This document shows, in pieces, positions 46,084 through 56,172 of a DNA stretch of 64,000 nucleotides; positions within the stretch are counted from its first letter, which is position 1, and each line of letters begins with the position of its first letter. The notes beneath the pieces are model-generated. The model was given only the letters and a program-made list of their open reading frames with translations. It did not search any database and was not told where the DNA came from. The stretch lies in contig NC_070566.1 in NCBI RefSeq assembly GCF_026914185.1, forward strand, positions 1,612,001-1,676,000. Reading direction: 5' to 3'. This stretch comes from Puccinia triticina (Eukaryota; Basidiomycota; Pucciniomycetes; Pucciniales; Pucciniaceae). Made by a program: the position numbers and the translations under genes.

Positions 46084-48504
46084 TATGCACTGAATTCCTT
46101 CCCCTTCAAATTCTTTGTTTAGCTCATGTGTAGCTTTTATGAGTGGTTTTTGTTCAGTTCAATTTAACAGTATTCAATTTCTGTAAACACTAAATTCAGA
46201 TGCTTGGGCTAAGCTTTATTTGGGACACCATGAAAAAAATGATGTGAATAGGTGTCAGGTGACATTCAGTAAAATATGCTGGAATTCCAGTGGCACTCCA
46301 GCATTACTCCCCTTGAATAACAATGGCCCCTTTGTCATCATCAGGGGGTCCTACCACTTTTCCAAAAGTGTATGGTTGGAGTTAAGGCTGGAGTTAGCTT
46401 CACGTCACCTACCGCCTAGTCCCCTCAGGTCTTTCATGGTGGGAGTTGTGGCTTGGCAAGGTTTGGGCAAATCTGGTGTAAGTAGGAGAAGATTTCACTG
46501 TAGGTCCTCTACTACTTGATGGCTTAGAACAAAAAATTGGACAGTGTAATCATGTATTCTCCATCAAACAAACTCAATTTTATCAGCCCTGGGGAATGTC
46601 TGATTTGGGAGTTGTGGCCTTGATCTGTCAAAAGGCTGAACTGGTAGGAAGGTAAATGTGAATCTGACTGTAACTTGTTTATTACTTGAGAGTCTGAGAA
46701 AAAACATGACAGCATCAAGTGATCCTAACTGGAAACAAGCTTTTAAATTTTTACCTTTGTGGCATGTGTAACTGAGTAGTTGCCTTGGTAGGATCTGACA
46801 AAAGGCCGCAGTTACCAGTAGGAGTTTGGGAAATATGAATTTGGCTGTAACTTGTTTATTACTTGAGAGTCTGAGAAAAACAAAATGACAGAATCAATTG
46901 ATCCTCACTGGAAACAACCTGTTAAATTTCTTACTTTGGTGAATGTGTAACTAAGGAGTTGTGGGCTTGGTAATGGTAGGACCTGACAAAAGGATTTAGC
47001 AGGATTTGGGAAATATGAATTTGATTGTAACTTGTTTATTACTTGATTGTCTGAGAAAATAAAATAACAGCATCAAGTGATCCTCACTGGAAACAAGCAG
47101 TTAAATTTCTACCTTTGGGGCATGTGTAATTAAGGAGTTGTGGTCTTGACAAGAGTTGAGGAAAAATCAAGTTACAGGAAAAATTGATTCTATTCTAACT
47201 CTGCTCTAACCAGGTGTTTTGAAACAAAGATTGGAAATAAGATGTTGATGTACAATTTGAAAAGGCTGCAAGAATCTTATGCTTGGTGCATTTCAAACTG
47301 ATGTGTTGTTGTCTTGGCACAAGAGGGGAGATATACATGTATTTGTAGCAGAAAGAGATTCCATTATTATTAACATTCTCTTGCTTCAGTATTTGAGGAA
47401 AAAAGTGGGTTGGTACTCATTAAGGACTTGTAGCCATGGAAGGATTTGAGGAAAAAAGTGGGTTGGTAAGAAATGTGGATTCCCTTAAGAACATTGTGTT
47501 CTTGGGAGGTGCCAACAACACAACTCCTACATTAAAAATGAAACAAAGGAGATTAAAAGATTCAAAACTTTAATCTCCTTTTGATTATTGATCAATCAAT
47601 AATCTCCAATTTTGGTTTTGATAACTGAAGTAAGAGAATGGTAATAATACTGGAATCTCTTTCTGCTACAAACACATATATTTTTTCTGTCTTTTGCCAA
47701 GACAACAACTCACCAGTTTGAAATTCACCAAGGATAAGATTCTTACAGCCTTTTCGAATTGTACATCAATATCTTATTTCCAATCTTTTTTTCAAAACAC
47801 CTGGTTAGAGCAGAGTTAGAATAGAATCAATTTTTCCTATAACTTGATTTTTCCTCAACTCTTGTCAAGACCACAACTCCTTAATTACACATGCCCCAAA
47901 GGTAGAAATTTAACTGCTTGTTTCCAGTGAGGATCACTTGATGCTGTTATTTTATTTTCTCAGACATTCAAGTAATAAACAATTTAAAATCAAATTCATA
48001 TTTCCCAAATCCTGCTAAATCCTTTTGTCAGATCCTACCAAGCCCACAACTCCTTAGTTACACATTCACCAAAGGTAGAAATTTAACAGCTTGTTTCCAG
48101 TGAGGATCAATTGATGCTTTAATTTTGGTTTTTCTCAGACTCTCAAGTAATAAACAAGTTACAGCCAAATTCATATTTCTCAAACTCCTACTGTAACTGC
48201 GGCCTTTTGTCAGATCCTACCAAGGCCACAACTCCCAAATCAGACATTTCTAAGGGCTGAGAACATCAGGTTTATTTGATGGAGACCATCAAGTAGTAGA
48301 GGACCTGTAATGAAACCTTCTACTACTAACACCAGGTTTCCCCAAATCCTGTTAAGCCACAACTCCCAAATAAAGCTTAGCCCAAGCACATGAAGTTATG
48401 TTTACAGCAGTTGAAAAATGTTAAATTAAATTGAACAAAAAGCACTCATAAAAGCTACAAATGAGATCAACAAAAGATTGAGGGGAAGGAATCTAGCACA
48501 TAAG
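46084..48504. repeat. 2.4-kb inverted duplication with internal 178-bp repeats
   Basis: The outer ends TTATGCACTGAATTCC (46084) and their inverted counterpart (to 48504) begin arms that match through GTAGCTTTTATGAGTG and further. The inner limit is at about 47391 and 47625, leaving a 230-nt loop with its own small hairpins. Within the arms a unit of about 178 bp, marked by TTATTACTTGAGAGTCTGAG, occurs three times on the left (near 46675, 46855, 47035) and twice inverted on the right (near 47960, 48135). The left arm also holds about 150 bp absent from the right. No coding content. Confidence 0.8.
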
Positions 48505-49540
48505 ATTTTTCCTTGTACGCACAGGCTCTGAACAACGGCTGAATGGAGAGGAATCTTGTGAAGGTAGCGACAATTCTTACCGAGGGGGTGACAGCAGCCT
48601 GAGCCCATGGAAGCTTGGTTGGGGAATGCCAGTGGTGCCGGCCTAAGGTGATCCATCCTCACCCGTCCGCCAGGTAGTTTCCTTGGCTCGGAAAACTGCT
48701 AGTTAAGTTACACCTTCTTGGACCTCTCGTGGACATGGCCAGCCCCAGTCATTAACCTGTCACACCCCTCAAGTCACCTTTCCCAGGTATACACATACTC
48801 AGAGCAAGTCAAACACATACTCTTTTCTATCCTTCTTATCTCCACTGCCTATGCAGGGGACCAACCCCACTTCTTCTGTATTTGAAATGTCCCCGTTTCA
48901 TTTATGCACCCCCTTGCAGTTGCATGCAGTCTTCTGACCCCATTTCTGCACTCCTTGCATTAGTCTGACACCATTCATGCACCCTTGCATGAGGTACCCC
49001 TGTATTTGACATTTCCCTGCTTTGTTTATGCACTCCTTGCATTAGTATGACATCATCTTTCATTTCTCAGCCCACTTTTTGCCTGTATTTAGTATCTTCT
49101 GACACCACTTGTACGTAGGCCACCAGCTAAAATCCCTCATCCAGGTTCCACCTTGTAGCTAAAATCCCTCACATTTGTCTATATAAGGAGCTCTCTCCCC
49201 CAGTTGTTTTTCCCTCAGTTCAGTACCCACCAGTTATACAGATATCACCCATTAGCCATTATCATCATCCATACACTTTTTATAACAAACCATATCATCC
49301 CTCTTATCTGCAATAACCACTGAGCTCACTCTCATATTCTCATACTCTCATATCTCTTGGTTGGCATATCACGTACCTGTCACGAGCTACCCGGTTCCTG
49401 GTTCAACTCCCAACTAAGACATATACCCTTCTTAGTCCAGACACTCTTCTGAACTTTTTATATCACCCTCTCAAGGACCTGTGTTCAACCCCCACCGGAA
49501 ACATCAAGTCAACATTCACCCTTTTCACCAGGGAAGAAAG
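48505..49540 (+). mobile_element. Internal part of an LTR-type element ending in a polypurine tract
   Basis: No protein is encoded. A TATATAAGG box at about 49180 and imperfect repeats of TTGCATTAGTCTGACACC type at 48885-49080 are present. The segment ends in CCAGGGAAGAAAG (49528-49540), a polypurine tract directly followed by the LTR start at 49541. The lack of coding suggests a non-autonomous (LARD-like) element, or the remains of one. Confidence 0.4.
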
Positions 49541-49620
49541 TGTTGCACTCTCTAGAGAGTGCCAGGCCGTAATTTTGTATGTAAGTTAGTCTGATGTGAG
49601 TTCAATGTTAAATTTAAGTC
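49541..49620 (+). mobile_element. LTR start (+) with palindromic first block
   Basis: TGTTGCACTCTCTAGAGAGT followed by GCCAGGCCGTAATTTT. This is the same LTR family as at 28679 (-) and 53716 (-). The GCACTCTC/GAGAGTGC palindrome is the first block of the LTR. The far end of the LTR could not be located. Confidence 0.55.
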
Positions 49621-50380
49621 TTTGTTCACTTTCTCCCCAATACCAGTGTAACTGTAGGTCAAGTGTTTGTGAAATGATCTATAACTCAATGCCAACCCAC
49701 AAGCATCTCTCTGTTGAAGTTTTGTGTTTTTTTCATCATTATTACAATTGCACACAAACTTTGCCAAGAATGTATGAATCTTTATCCTCAAACATATCCT
49801 TAGCCGACTGCCAGGTATTTTTTTGAATTGCAGATTTTTTCATTCAAAACACACATAAAATCACATTATGGAACATACTTGTCAGATATAGCAAATTCAG
49901 AGGATCTGCACACTGGTGGATGAATCCTTGTGGCATATTTCTGACATTTCAACTCCCATATCAAATTGGGAGGAACGTGGTTTGACATAATATTTCTGTT
50001 CTTCAAGTATCAAACCCTTACCACACCAAAGCTAAGAAGACCTGTTTCATATGCAATTGTACTCCAAGCAATATTAAATGTGAAAATAGTGGATTCAGTT
50101 TTCCCTACCATTTTTACCAAGGGATGAAACATAATTTTGTAATTTTTCAGTGCCAATAGCTGTTCATTTTGGAATATGCATCTTGCCTAGTACAACAATT
50201 TTGTAAATTTAACTACAACTTAACAAAAAATGTTGTCTAGAATCCTAAATAAAGCTTCTGAAGGGAAAAGGGGTAGATTGGTGGATATTAACAGGTGCAC
50301 CAATATTTCCTTGCTTCTGGAACAAGCTGGAAAAATAATTCAACAGCTGGTCTTAGAACTCCAAAGTGAACAGTGGAGGA
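49621..50380. other. Unassigned AT-rich stretch
   Basis: Probably the rest of the LTR and flanking sequence. No coding frame or RNA gene is recognised. Confidence 0.4.
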
Positions 50381-50510
50381 CTTCCTGTCACATCTGGAAC
50401 CTTCACAGCTTTTGAGTTAGACCCAAAAATTCTGAATTTTTGCAGGAGAGTCTAGATTTTTGGGCTCTAGATCACTTCTGGGAGACCCGCAGATCTTGAC
50501 AGGAAGTCAT
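50381..50510. mobile_element. Short inverted-repeat element (about 128 bp)
   Basis: GACTTCCTGTCA at the left is inverted at the right (TGACAGGAAGTC), with internal AGATTTTTGG/CCAAAAAT-type matches. A related inverted segment is at 34455-34620. No clear target duplication. Confidence 0.4.
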
Positions 50511-50847
50511 CTAATAAATGCTTAAATCCCCACGCATATCCCAGTGAGGTTAGAACCATTTGTCTTGTAGATTGATCATCTTGTATCTTTTCTTCACCAA
50601 CCATTTTCCATTAATTTTCTTTGGTGTAGCATTATTTCATCACAGGTATCCATGTCTATGATGCAACAACGTGGTGTTGATTTCTCTCATAAAATGGTGC
50701 TGATGTAGCACCTGCTGTCAGTTGAGAATTCTGCACTGTGGTCAGGCTGTATCCAGAACACTCAAAATGATTGGTCATGGGCCAGCAGAAGTGCCACAAA
50801 ATTTGTGAGGAAAAGTGTTAAAACAATTTGTGTATGTGGGTTTGAAG
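50511..50847. other. Unassigned
   Basis: No gene or repeat boundary is seen before the hAT-type element. Confidence 0.4.
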
Positions 50848-52011
50848 TAGAGATCGCCAAGTGGACCCGCGCGCAGGTACCCGGCACCCGTGAGCGGGTA
50901 CCCGCCAAATGGTGTCGGGTACCCGCGCGCGGGTGCCGTGTACGGGTCCGGGTGCGGGATTTCGGGCAAAAAAGCACCAGGTACCTGGATACCCGCCAAA
51001 AATACCCGCGGCAGGCGGGTCTTCCAGGTGCCCGGGTACACGCTGTTACGGTCACCAAGGGGGTTGATTCCTCGAGATGACCGGGACAGATCCTGGTCAT
51101 CAAGGGGAATCAGCCCTCTCAATGACTGGGACAGACCCCGGTCATCGAGAGGATTAGTGCAGCCCTCTCAATGACCGCATCAAGAAGAATCAGCCCTCCC
51201 GATGACCGGGATCTGTCCTGGTCATTGGGAGGGTTGTTTTCTCTTGATGAACGGGACAGATCCTGGTCATCGGGAGGAATAAACCCTCTCGATGACCGGG
51301 ACAGACCCCGGTCATTGAGAGGAATTGAACCCTCTAGGTGACCCGGACAGATCTCGGTCATCAAGGGGAATCAGCCCTCTCAATGACCGGGACAGATCCC
51401 GGTCATCGAGAGGAAACAACCCTCTCGATGACGGGGACAGAACCCGATCATTGAGAGAAAACAACACTCTCAATGACCGGGACAGCACCCGGTCATCGAG
51501 AGGAAACAACCCTCTCGATGACCGTGACAGAACCCGGTCATCGTGAGGAAACAACCCTCTTGATGACCGGGAAAGAACCCGCTCATTGAGAGGGTTGTTT
51601 CTTCTCAATGACTGGGACAGACTCCGGTCATCAAGAGGAAACAAGCCTCTTGATGAGCGGGGTCTATCCCGGTCATCAAGAGGAAACAAGCCTCTCGATG
51701 AGCAGGGTCTATCCCTGTCATCAAGAGGAACCATCACTCCTGATGACCAGGATCTGTCCCGGTCATCGAGAGGAAACAACCCTCCCAATGACTGGGACAG
51801 AGCCCGGTCATCGGGAGGAACCATCACTCCCAATGAACAGTCTGTAGCTGTCATCGAGTGAGGGTGTTGGATAAAAAAAAGCACAAGTACCCGCGGTACC
51901 CGCAAAAAGTACCGCGGGTGCCGTGTACGGGTACGGGTGTCTGAATATCACAAAAAACACCGCGGGTACCCGGACACGCGGCGGGTACCCGGGTCCACTT
52001 GGCGATCTCTA
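50848..52011. mobile_element. hAT-type hairpin-array element (1164 bp)
   Basis: The ends TAGAGATCGCCAAGTGGACC are perfect inverted repeats. GTTTGAAG occurs on both sides (50840-50847 and 52012-52019), an exact 8-bp target duplication. GGGTACCCG-type palindromes occupy the subterminal regions. The centre (51050-51860) is an array of about 18 hairpins. It has no coding capacity, so it must depend on another hAT transposase. Confidence 0.88.
51050..51860. repeat. Array of about 44-bp hairpins (CTCGATGACCGGG type)
   Basis: Each unit is a stem CCTCTCGATGACCGGG, a 5-6-nt loop (ACAGAT or a variant) and the inverted stem, separated by spacers such as AAACAA. Units differ by single substitutions that are sometimes compensated on the other side of the stem. 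It looks palindromic on every unit, and reading frames through it on both strands are artefacts. Confidence 0.85.
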
Positions 52012-52053
52012 GTTTGAAGGTTGGCACTGTTAGATTATGAATCTGGCAACTCA

Positions 52054-52064
52054 GGCTTTGTAGC

Positions 52065-52096
<32 letters not shown>

Positions 52097-52107
52097 AACC
52101 CGGGTTT

Positions 52108-52123
<16 letters not shown>
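52054..52123 (+). ncRNA. tRNA-like segment in the left 111-bp repeat
   Basis: The 70 nt fold largely as a tRNA. The acceptor is GGCTTTG with TGGAGCC, the D arm is GCTT/AAGC with loop AGTGGTA, and the T arm is CCGGG/CCTGG. The anticodon stem has two mismatches, so a functional tRNA is unlikely. The A-box TAGCTTAGTGG (52061-52071) is intact. The B-box GGTTTGAGTCC (52103-52113) has two changes from the usual GGTTCRANTCC. Confidence 0.6.
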
Positions 52124-52138
<15 letters not shown>

Positions 52139-52263
52139 GATTTACAGTCTTGAGCTCAAAGAGCCAAGCGTACCTGCAGAGGAGAGAGCACACCAGCGGG
52201 TCTAGGAGAGCCTTAGAGTATCCATATTCCGGGAGGATGTTAGATTATGAATCTGGCAACTCA

Positions 52264-52333
52264 GGCTTTGTAGCTTAGTGTCAAAGCAGGCACCTAGAGT
52301 TAGCCCAACCCGGGTTCAAGTCCTGGTGGAGCC
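52264..52333 (+). ncRNA. tRNA-like segment in the right 111-bp repeat
   Basis: Same layout as the left copy. Here the B-box GGTTCAAGTCC (52313-52323) matches the Pol III consensus, while the A-box has a change in its last base (TAGCTTAGTGT). Each repeat therefore keeps one intact box. Confidence 0.6.
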
Positions 52334-52353
52334 ATTTCTTTTCTGACAGGCAC

Positions 52354-53640
52354 AATTGAACTATGGACGCGTGGGGAAACACAGATTGGCTTAGCATCCC
52401 CCTGTTTCCCAGGTGAGGGTTTTTTTTTCTGTTTTAATGTCCACGCTCATGTTTGGGCAAATGTTGGGGTGGAATTTCCAAAAATATCACACATTTACCC
52501 AGACTCAATGTGAACAGTGGGTGCTGTTCATCGCGCTGGAAAATTTGCCTCTCAATGGCCACCACATGCTGGCCATCCATTTGGGCTTTTCTGAGCTTGA
52601 TGGGCAGTGTGTACTGCCTCAAAAGATCAGAAATGCTGGCGCGATGATCAGTACTTGCTAATAGAGCTCCCCTGAATCGGGGACCCCTTTCATTTTTCCA
52701 TGGCATTGTTCGGCCGTACGTTACGGTGGACAAGTGCAGTGTACATTTATCTGCTGCGTCCCCGAACCCAAATAAGTGCTGGTCATCGCAATAGGGCTCC
52801 CCCGACTCGGTGACCTCTGTAATTTGTCCACCGCAAGGTTTGGCCGTACGTTATGGTGGACAATTGCAGTGGACATCAATCTGCAGCCTCGCCAAACCCA
52901 AATCCAATGACCAGTACCTGATGGTCATCACATAGAGGCCCTAGCCCGATGAACAGCACATACTGGTCATTGAGCAGGCCTTCCCAAGCTCGCGAGGCAG
53001 TATATAATGGCCACCTAGCTCTCCAAAGCCCAGCTGGATGGCCAGCATCAGCATGTACTGAGCATTGATCCGGGACTTCCCCAGCGCAATGTATAATTCT
53101 TCCTGGTTTGTCAATATGAGAAAGGCCCTGCTTGATGAAAATCATCAACTGGTCATTTAGCTGGGTGTTTCAAAGCCCATTAATGTGTAATCAAGTGGAG
53201 GACATCTCCACTCAATGGCCAGTATACACCAGTTATTGATATGAGAATCCATTAACTCAATGGCCATACACAACAGTCATTGGGTGAAGGATGTCTCCGC
53301 TCAAATGCTGGGATACATGTTCATCAACTGGAGGATGGATGCACTTCATGGCCATTACACAGCATCATGGAGTTGGGAATCACTCCACCTGATGGCCATC
53401 TAAACCAGTCATTACACGGAGGTTTTCTCCACTTGATGGCCATGCAACACAGTAATCAATTGGAGGTTGTCTCAAATTCCTGGCGGGTACACACCATTCA
53501 GTGGAGAATATGTGTGTGCAATGGCAGTGGAGTGGAGAAAGCCATTATACAAATCTAACTCACCGAATCCAACAAGATTTGATACAAATAAGATCAGTAT
53601 TAGTTGAGTATAAACACATGGCCAACCCACAACTCATTTG
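52354..53640. repeat. 130-bp tandem duplication and decayed hairpin array
   Basis: A unit of 130 bp marked by GGCCGTACGTTA (52712 and 52842) is present twice between about 52665 and 52925. From 52900 to 53540, short segments such as CTCAATGGCCA, TGGTCATTGAG and TTGATGGCCA alternate in both orientations every 35-50 bp. They look like an old, mutated version of the GATGACC/GGTCATC hairpin arrays at 51 kb and 60.5 kb. No gene is seen. Confidence 0.55.
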
Positions 53641-53730
53641 CACATGGGGAAATGGCTCATATCTGGCAGACTTCTAGACAAAAATTACGGTCTGGCACTC
53701 TCTAGAGAGTGCCACACTTTCTTCCCTGGT
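53641..53730 (-). mobile_element. LTR start (minus) preceded by polypurine tract
   Basis: On the minus strand CCAGGGAAGAAAG (about 53729-53717) is followed by TGTGGCACTCTC, GAGAGTGCCAGACCGTAA and AAGTCTGCCAG. GGCACTCTCTAGAGAGTGCC (53694-53713) is a perfect 20-bp palindrome. Same family as 28679 (-) and 49541 (+). Confidence 0.6.
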
Positions 53731-54672
53731 GTTTCCATCATCATAAACCCTCACATCTCTTACATACCTGTCATCAAACAACTTCATCTGGAACTAGACC
53801 AGACCTATCACTTGATCAAAACTTGCCAAGCTTAGCTTGGTGGGTCTTGTTATCTGATAGTATAGAAGGTCAGAGTTTGCACCTCCATCATCCCCTTCTC
53901 CATTCAGCAAAAGGGTTTCTCAACCTCTTTTGAGTCTTATAGCCTCAATTGAAGTCAGGGAGCTGTTGATTTTCATAGCAATTTCTGGAGCTGACAGTGA
54001 GTCAAGAACCGCAAATCCCGGTGGTGTACAAATGGCAACACTTGCTTTCTTAAACTTGTTTATTTTGGTGCTTGATGGTGCCATTGGTATCTTTTGCCCC
54101 TTACTCTGGTTGTTTTTCTTCTTAATGTTATCTCTAGCTACCAAAGCCCAGGTTGCAGGTGGAGGAGGAGCTGTGACCATTGCTCACCATTCTATCCAAT
54201 CTAGTCACTCGAGTATCTTGCCTAAGAGTTCAGGTTCTGATTTTTTGTCCTTGTCAAGTGTAATTTTCTTGTTTGCTTTGCCGGGTTTGATATTTGTAAG
54301 AGCTGAATGTATCAAGCATACGTTTTGTAAGACATCTGACAAATACTATTTGTTCCAAATTTAATACCTTAGGCCCCGTTTGGCTGCCGCGTTATACATC
54401 ATAAATGGTCAAATTTATGACGCGCAACCCCCGGGGGTTTCAACGTTTTGGTGGCAACGGGGGGCAAACTTTGGGTCGCGGCGTCATAAATTCAACCATT
54501 TATGACGTATAACGCGGCAGCCAAACGGGGCCTTAGTCAGATTTTTGCTTGACTTCGCCTCATCAAGGAAAACCATGAGTTTTTCAGTGATCTGGGTGGC
54601 CGCCTGGATTGGAGTCTCCCATAAGGATACAGTGGGTGGAGGGGGTGGATTTGTGGCTGGGGATGGAGACAT
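53731..54672 (-). pseudogene. Retroelement gag/ORF1-like remnant interrupted by a MITE
   Basis: Minus-strand frames include a proline-rich start and helix (ITEKLMVFLDEAKSS, 54672 to 54536). After removal of the MITE at 54372-54532 and one copy of TTA the frame continues through LNLEQIVFVRCLTKRMLD. A second frame (54180-53920) has ATWALVARDNIKKK and LDSLSAPEIAMKINSSL, resembling the start of an RNA-binding gag or LINE ORF1. A frame change separates the blocks. Its position upstream of the polypurine tract at 53717 suggests it belongs to that LTR element; the family is uncertain. Confidence 0.4.
54372..54532. mobile_element. Tourist-like (PIF/Harbinger) MITE (161 bp)
   Basis: Nearly perfect inverted ends GGCCCCGTTTGGCTGCCG and CATAAATGGT...; TTA flanks both sides (54369-54371 and 54533-54535). 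The ends resemble those of the MITE at 1954-2111. Its insertion splits a minus-strand reading frame. Confidence 0.88.
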
Positions 54673-56172
54673 GCTGCTTCATTTGATTTCTGGCTCAGAG
54701 TGAGGTTTTGGTTTGAGGCAAAGTTGACCCCTTGATGACTGGTCCAGATAGGTCATAGACATACTGTACTGCATACTGAGTCCCCTCTTTAGGCCCTCGA
54801 GCTGACCTGTAACCACTCGTACAAGTGTGTACAGGCCAGCATTGTATCTGCCCAGGCGCAGCACCCTGGCAACCAAAGTGCAAAGCATGAGGACCCAGGT
54901 TGTGTGCAGCTGGGTTGGATACTTAAAGGGTGTGGGGGAAGCTGTTTTTCCCCCAGGGGATATGGTTTAGTCCCACCCCCTCCCTGGAGCCCACTAATCG
55001 CTTGATTAGGGCCTCCTTGATTACATTTTTGACCAACCTTTTTTTGCCTGTTGCTCTGGCACGGGCTGGAGGGTCAATCAGAGGTGCCCTCCGGGGTGTT
55101 TGGGGATTAATTTAAACTTTTATGGGATTTTTTCCAATGAGCAGAGGCAAAAACTTTGATCTTGCCTTCTGTGTTTCTGTGATTTTAATAAACTGGGATT
55201 TTTAAAAAAAATTGGAAGTTGCGCTGGTTGATCAATGATCAGTATTGCCTGCTGCTGTGCCAGTCTGCATCTTACCAAAATTTTATAATTCTGGTCACAA
55301 AGACCTTAAATTAACACCAAAGTTTTGTAAAATTCAATTGTGAACCCCTCTACTAATACAGTTGCAAAAGGCATTCTCCTGTTACACTTGTTTCTGGTCC
55401 CAAATGTCAGGGGGCAAGATTTTGTGGGATTTTTTTCAAGACTGTTTTTTTGGGTGTGGACACTCCAAAATTGACCCTTTATGAGGGTTTTTGTAATATT
55501 CAAGCTTTGAAGTCCCAAAAAATGTATTTGAACAGTGGTTAGGAGCTGTTGTGGGTTCAATTCCCAGGGTGATCACACAGACTTTGCTCATTGAATGACA
55601 CAGGCTCACTTTTAATCCAATCTATGGGTTTTGGTCATGGCAGTATGGATTTAGAGATTTGTATGGGCCATGAGAAGTCCATGAGTATGGACTTACAGCT
55701 ATAGGTCCCAAAACTCTTGCGGAAAAAAATCAGAAAAAAAGAACTGCTGAGCCAATGGCTTAGCCAAGTTAATTCTGAATTCCCCCAGGTCTGAAACCCA
55801 CAAAAATGTGGTGAACTTGGGCTTTTGGCCCATGGGACCTCTGGCTGGATGGGCCGCGTGCAAAATGTAAATTGCAGGCACGTGCAAAATGTAAATTGCA
55901 GGCAGGTCAGTACAGGTTATTGCCTTTCGCAACTGTAGCACTTGACAAAAAAAAGCTGACCCAGCGTGTAGGTCTGTGACAGACTTGTGTTATGTCCGGG
56001 TTACGCCTCGACCCGCGTGACAGGATGCTGCGGCACAGCAATAACTGCCACAGCCGCATTTGTTAAACCGGCCGGATGCATGTGAACCCATTTTTATAAA
56101 AGTTGACCTCCGAGCCCAAAATCATCCGGCCATCCCCGCCCTTCACTGCGAAAGTACTGCTCGACTCGAAAA
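54673..56172 (+). other. Intergenic region upstream of ADE4
   Basis: No gene is recognised. About 55230-55351 is a truncated copy of the AGGGGGGTTCAC MITE family (AAAGTTTTGTAAAATTCAAT and TGAACCCCTCTA end). A 24-bp direct duplication (CGTGCAAAATGTAAATTGCAGGCA, twice) lies at about 55856-55904 and includes a CACGTG box. The ADE4 leader shows no TATA box close to the ATG. Confidence 0.45.

Larger units (their letters stand above)
52028..52348 (+). mobile_element. Terminal-repeat retrotransposon in miniature (TRIM-like, 321 bp) with tRNA-like LTRs
   Basis: Two direct repeats of 111 bp (52028-52138 and 52238-52348) start TGTTAG and end TGACA. They differ at four positions and enclose 99 bp. GGCAC occurs on both sides (52023-52027 and 52349-52353), a 5-bp target duplication. 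CCGGGAGGA just before the second repeat is polypurine-tract-like. TG...CA ends, 5-bp duplications and a purine tract are the marks of an LTR element; the size is that of a TRIM. No primer-binding site is obvious after the first repeat. The alternative is a dimeric tRNA-derived SINE. Confidence 0.72.

Noticed and set aside
51050..51860. CRISPR-like look of the hairpin arrays at 51 kb and 60.5 kb
   Set aside because: The repeated parts are perfect palindromes with 6-10-nt spacers inside hAT-type or MITE ends. There are no cas genes and the genome is eukaryotic.
52054..52123. A functional tRNA gene
   Set aside because: The anticodon stem has two mismatches, the copy is inside a 111-bp direct repeat with LTR features, and the B-box of this copy is altered.
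53690..53720. Helitron 3-prime end (hairpin GGCACTCTC/GAGAGTGCC)
   Set aside because: No CTRR terminus follows the hairpin at the right distance, while a polypurine tract is directly adjacent in all three copies, which fits an LTR start.
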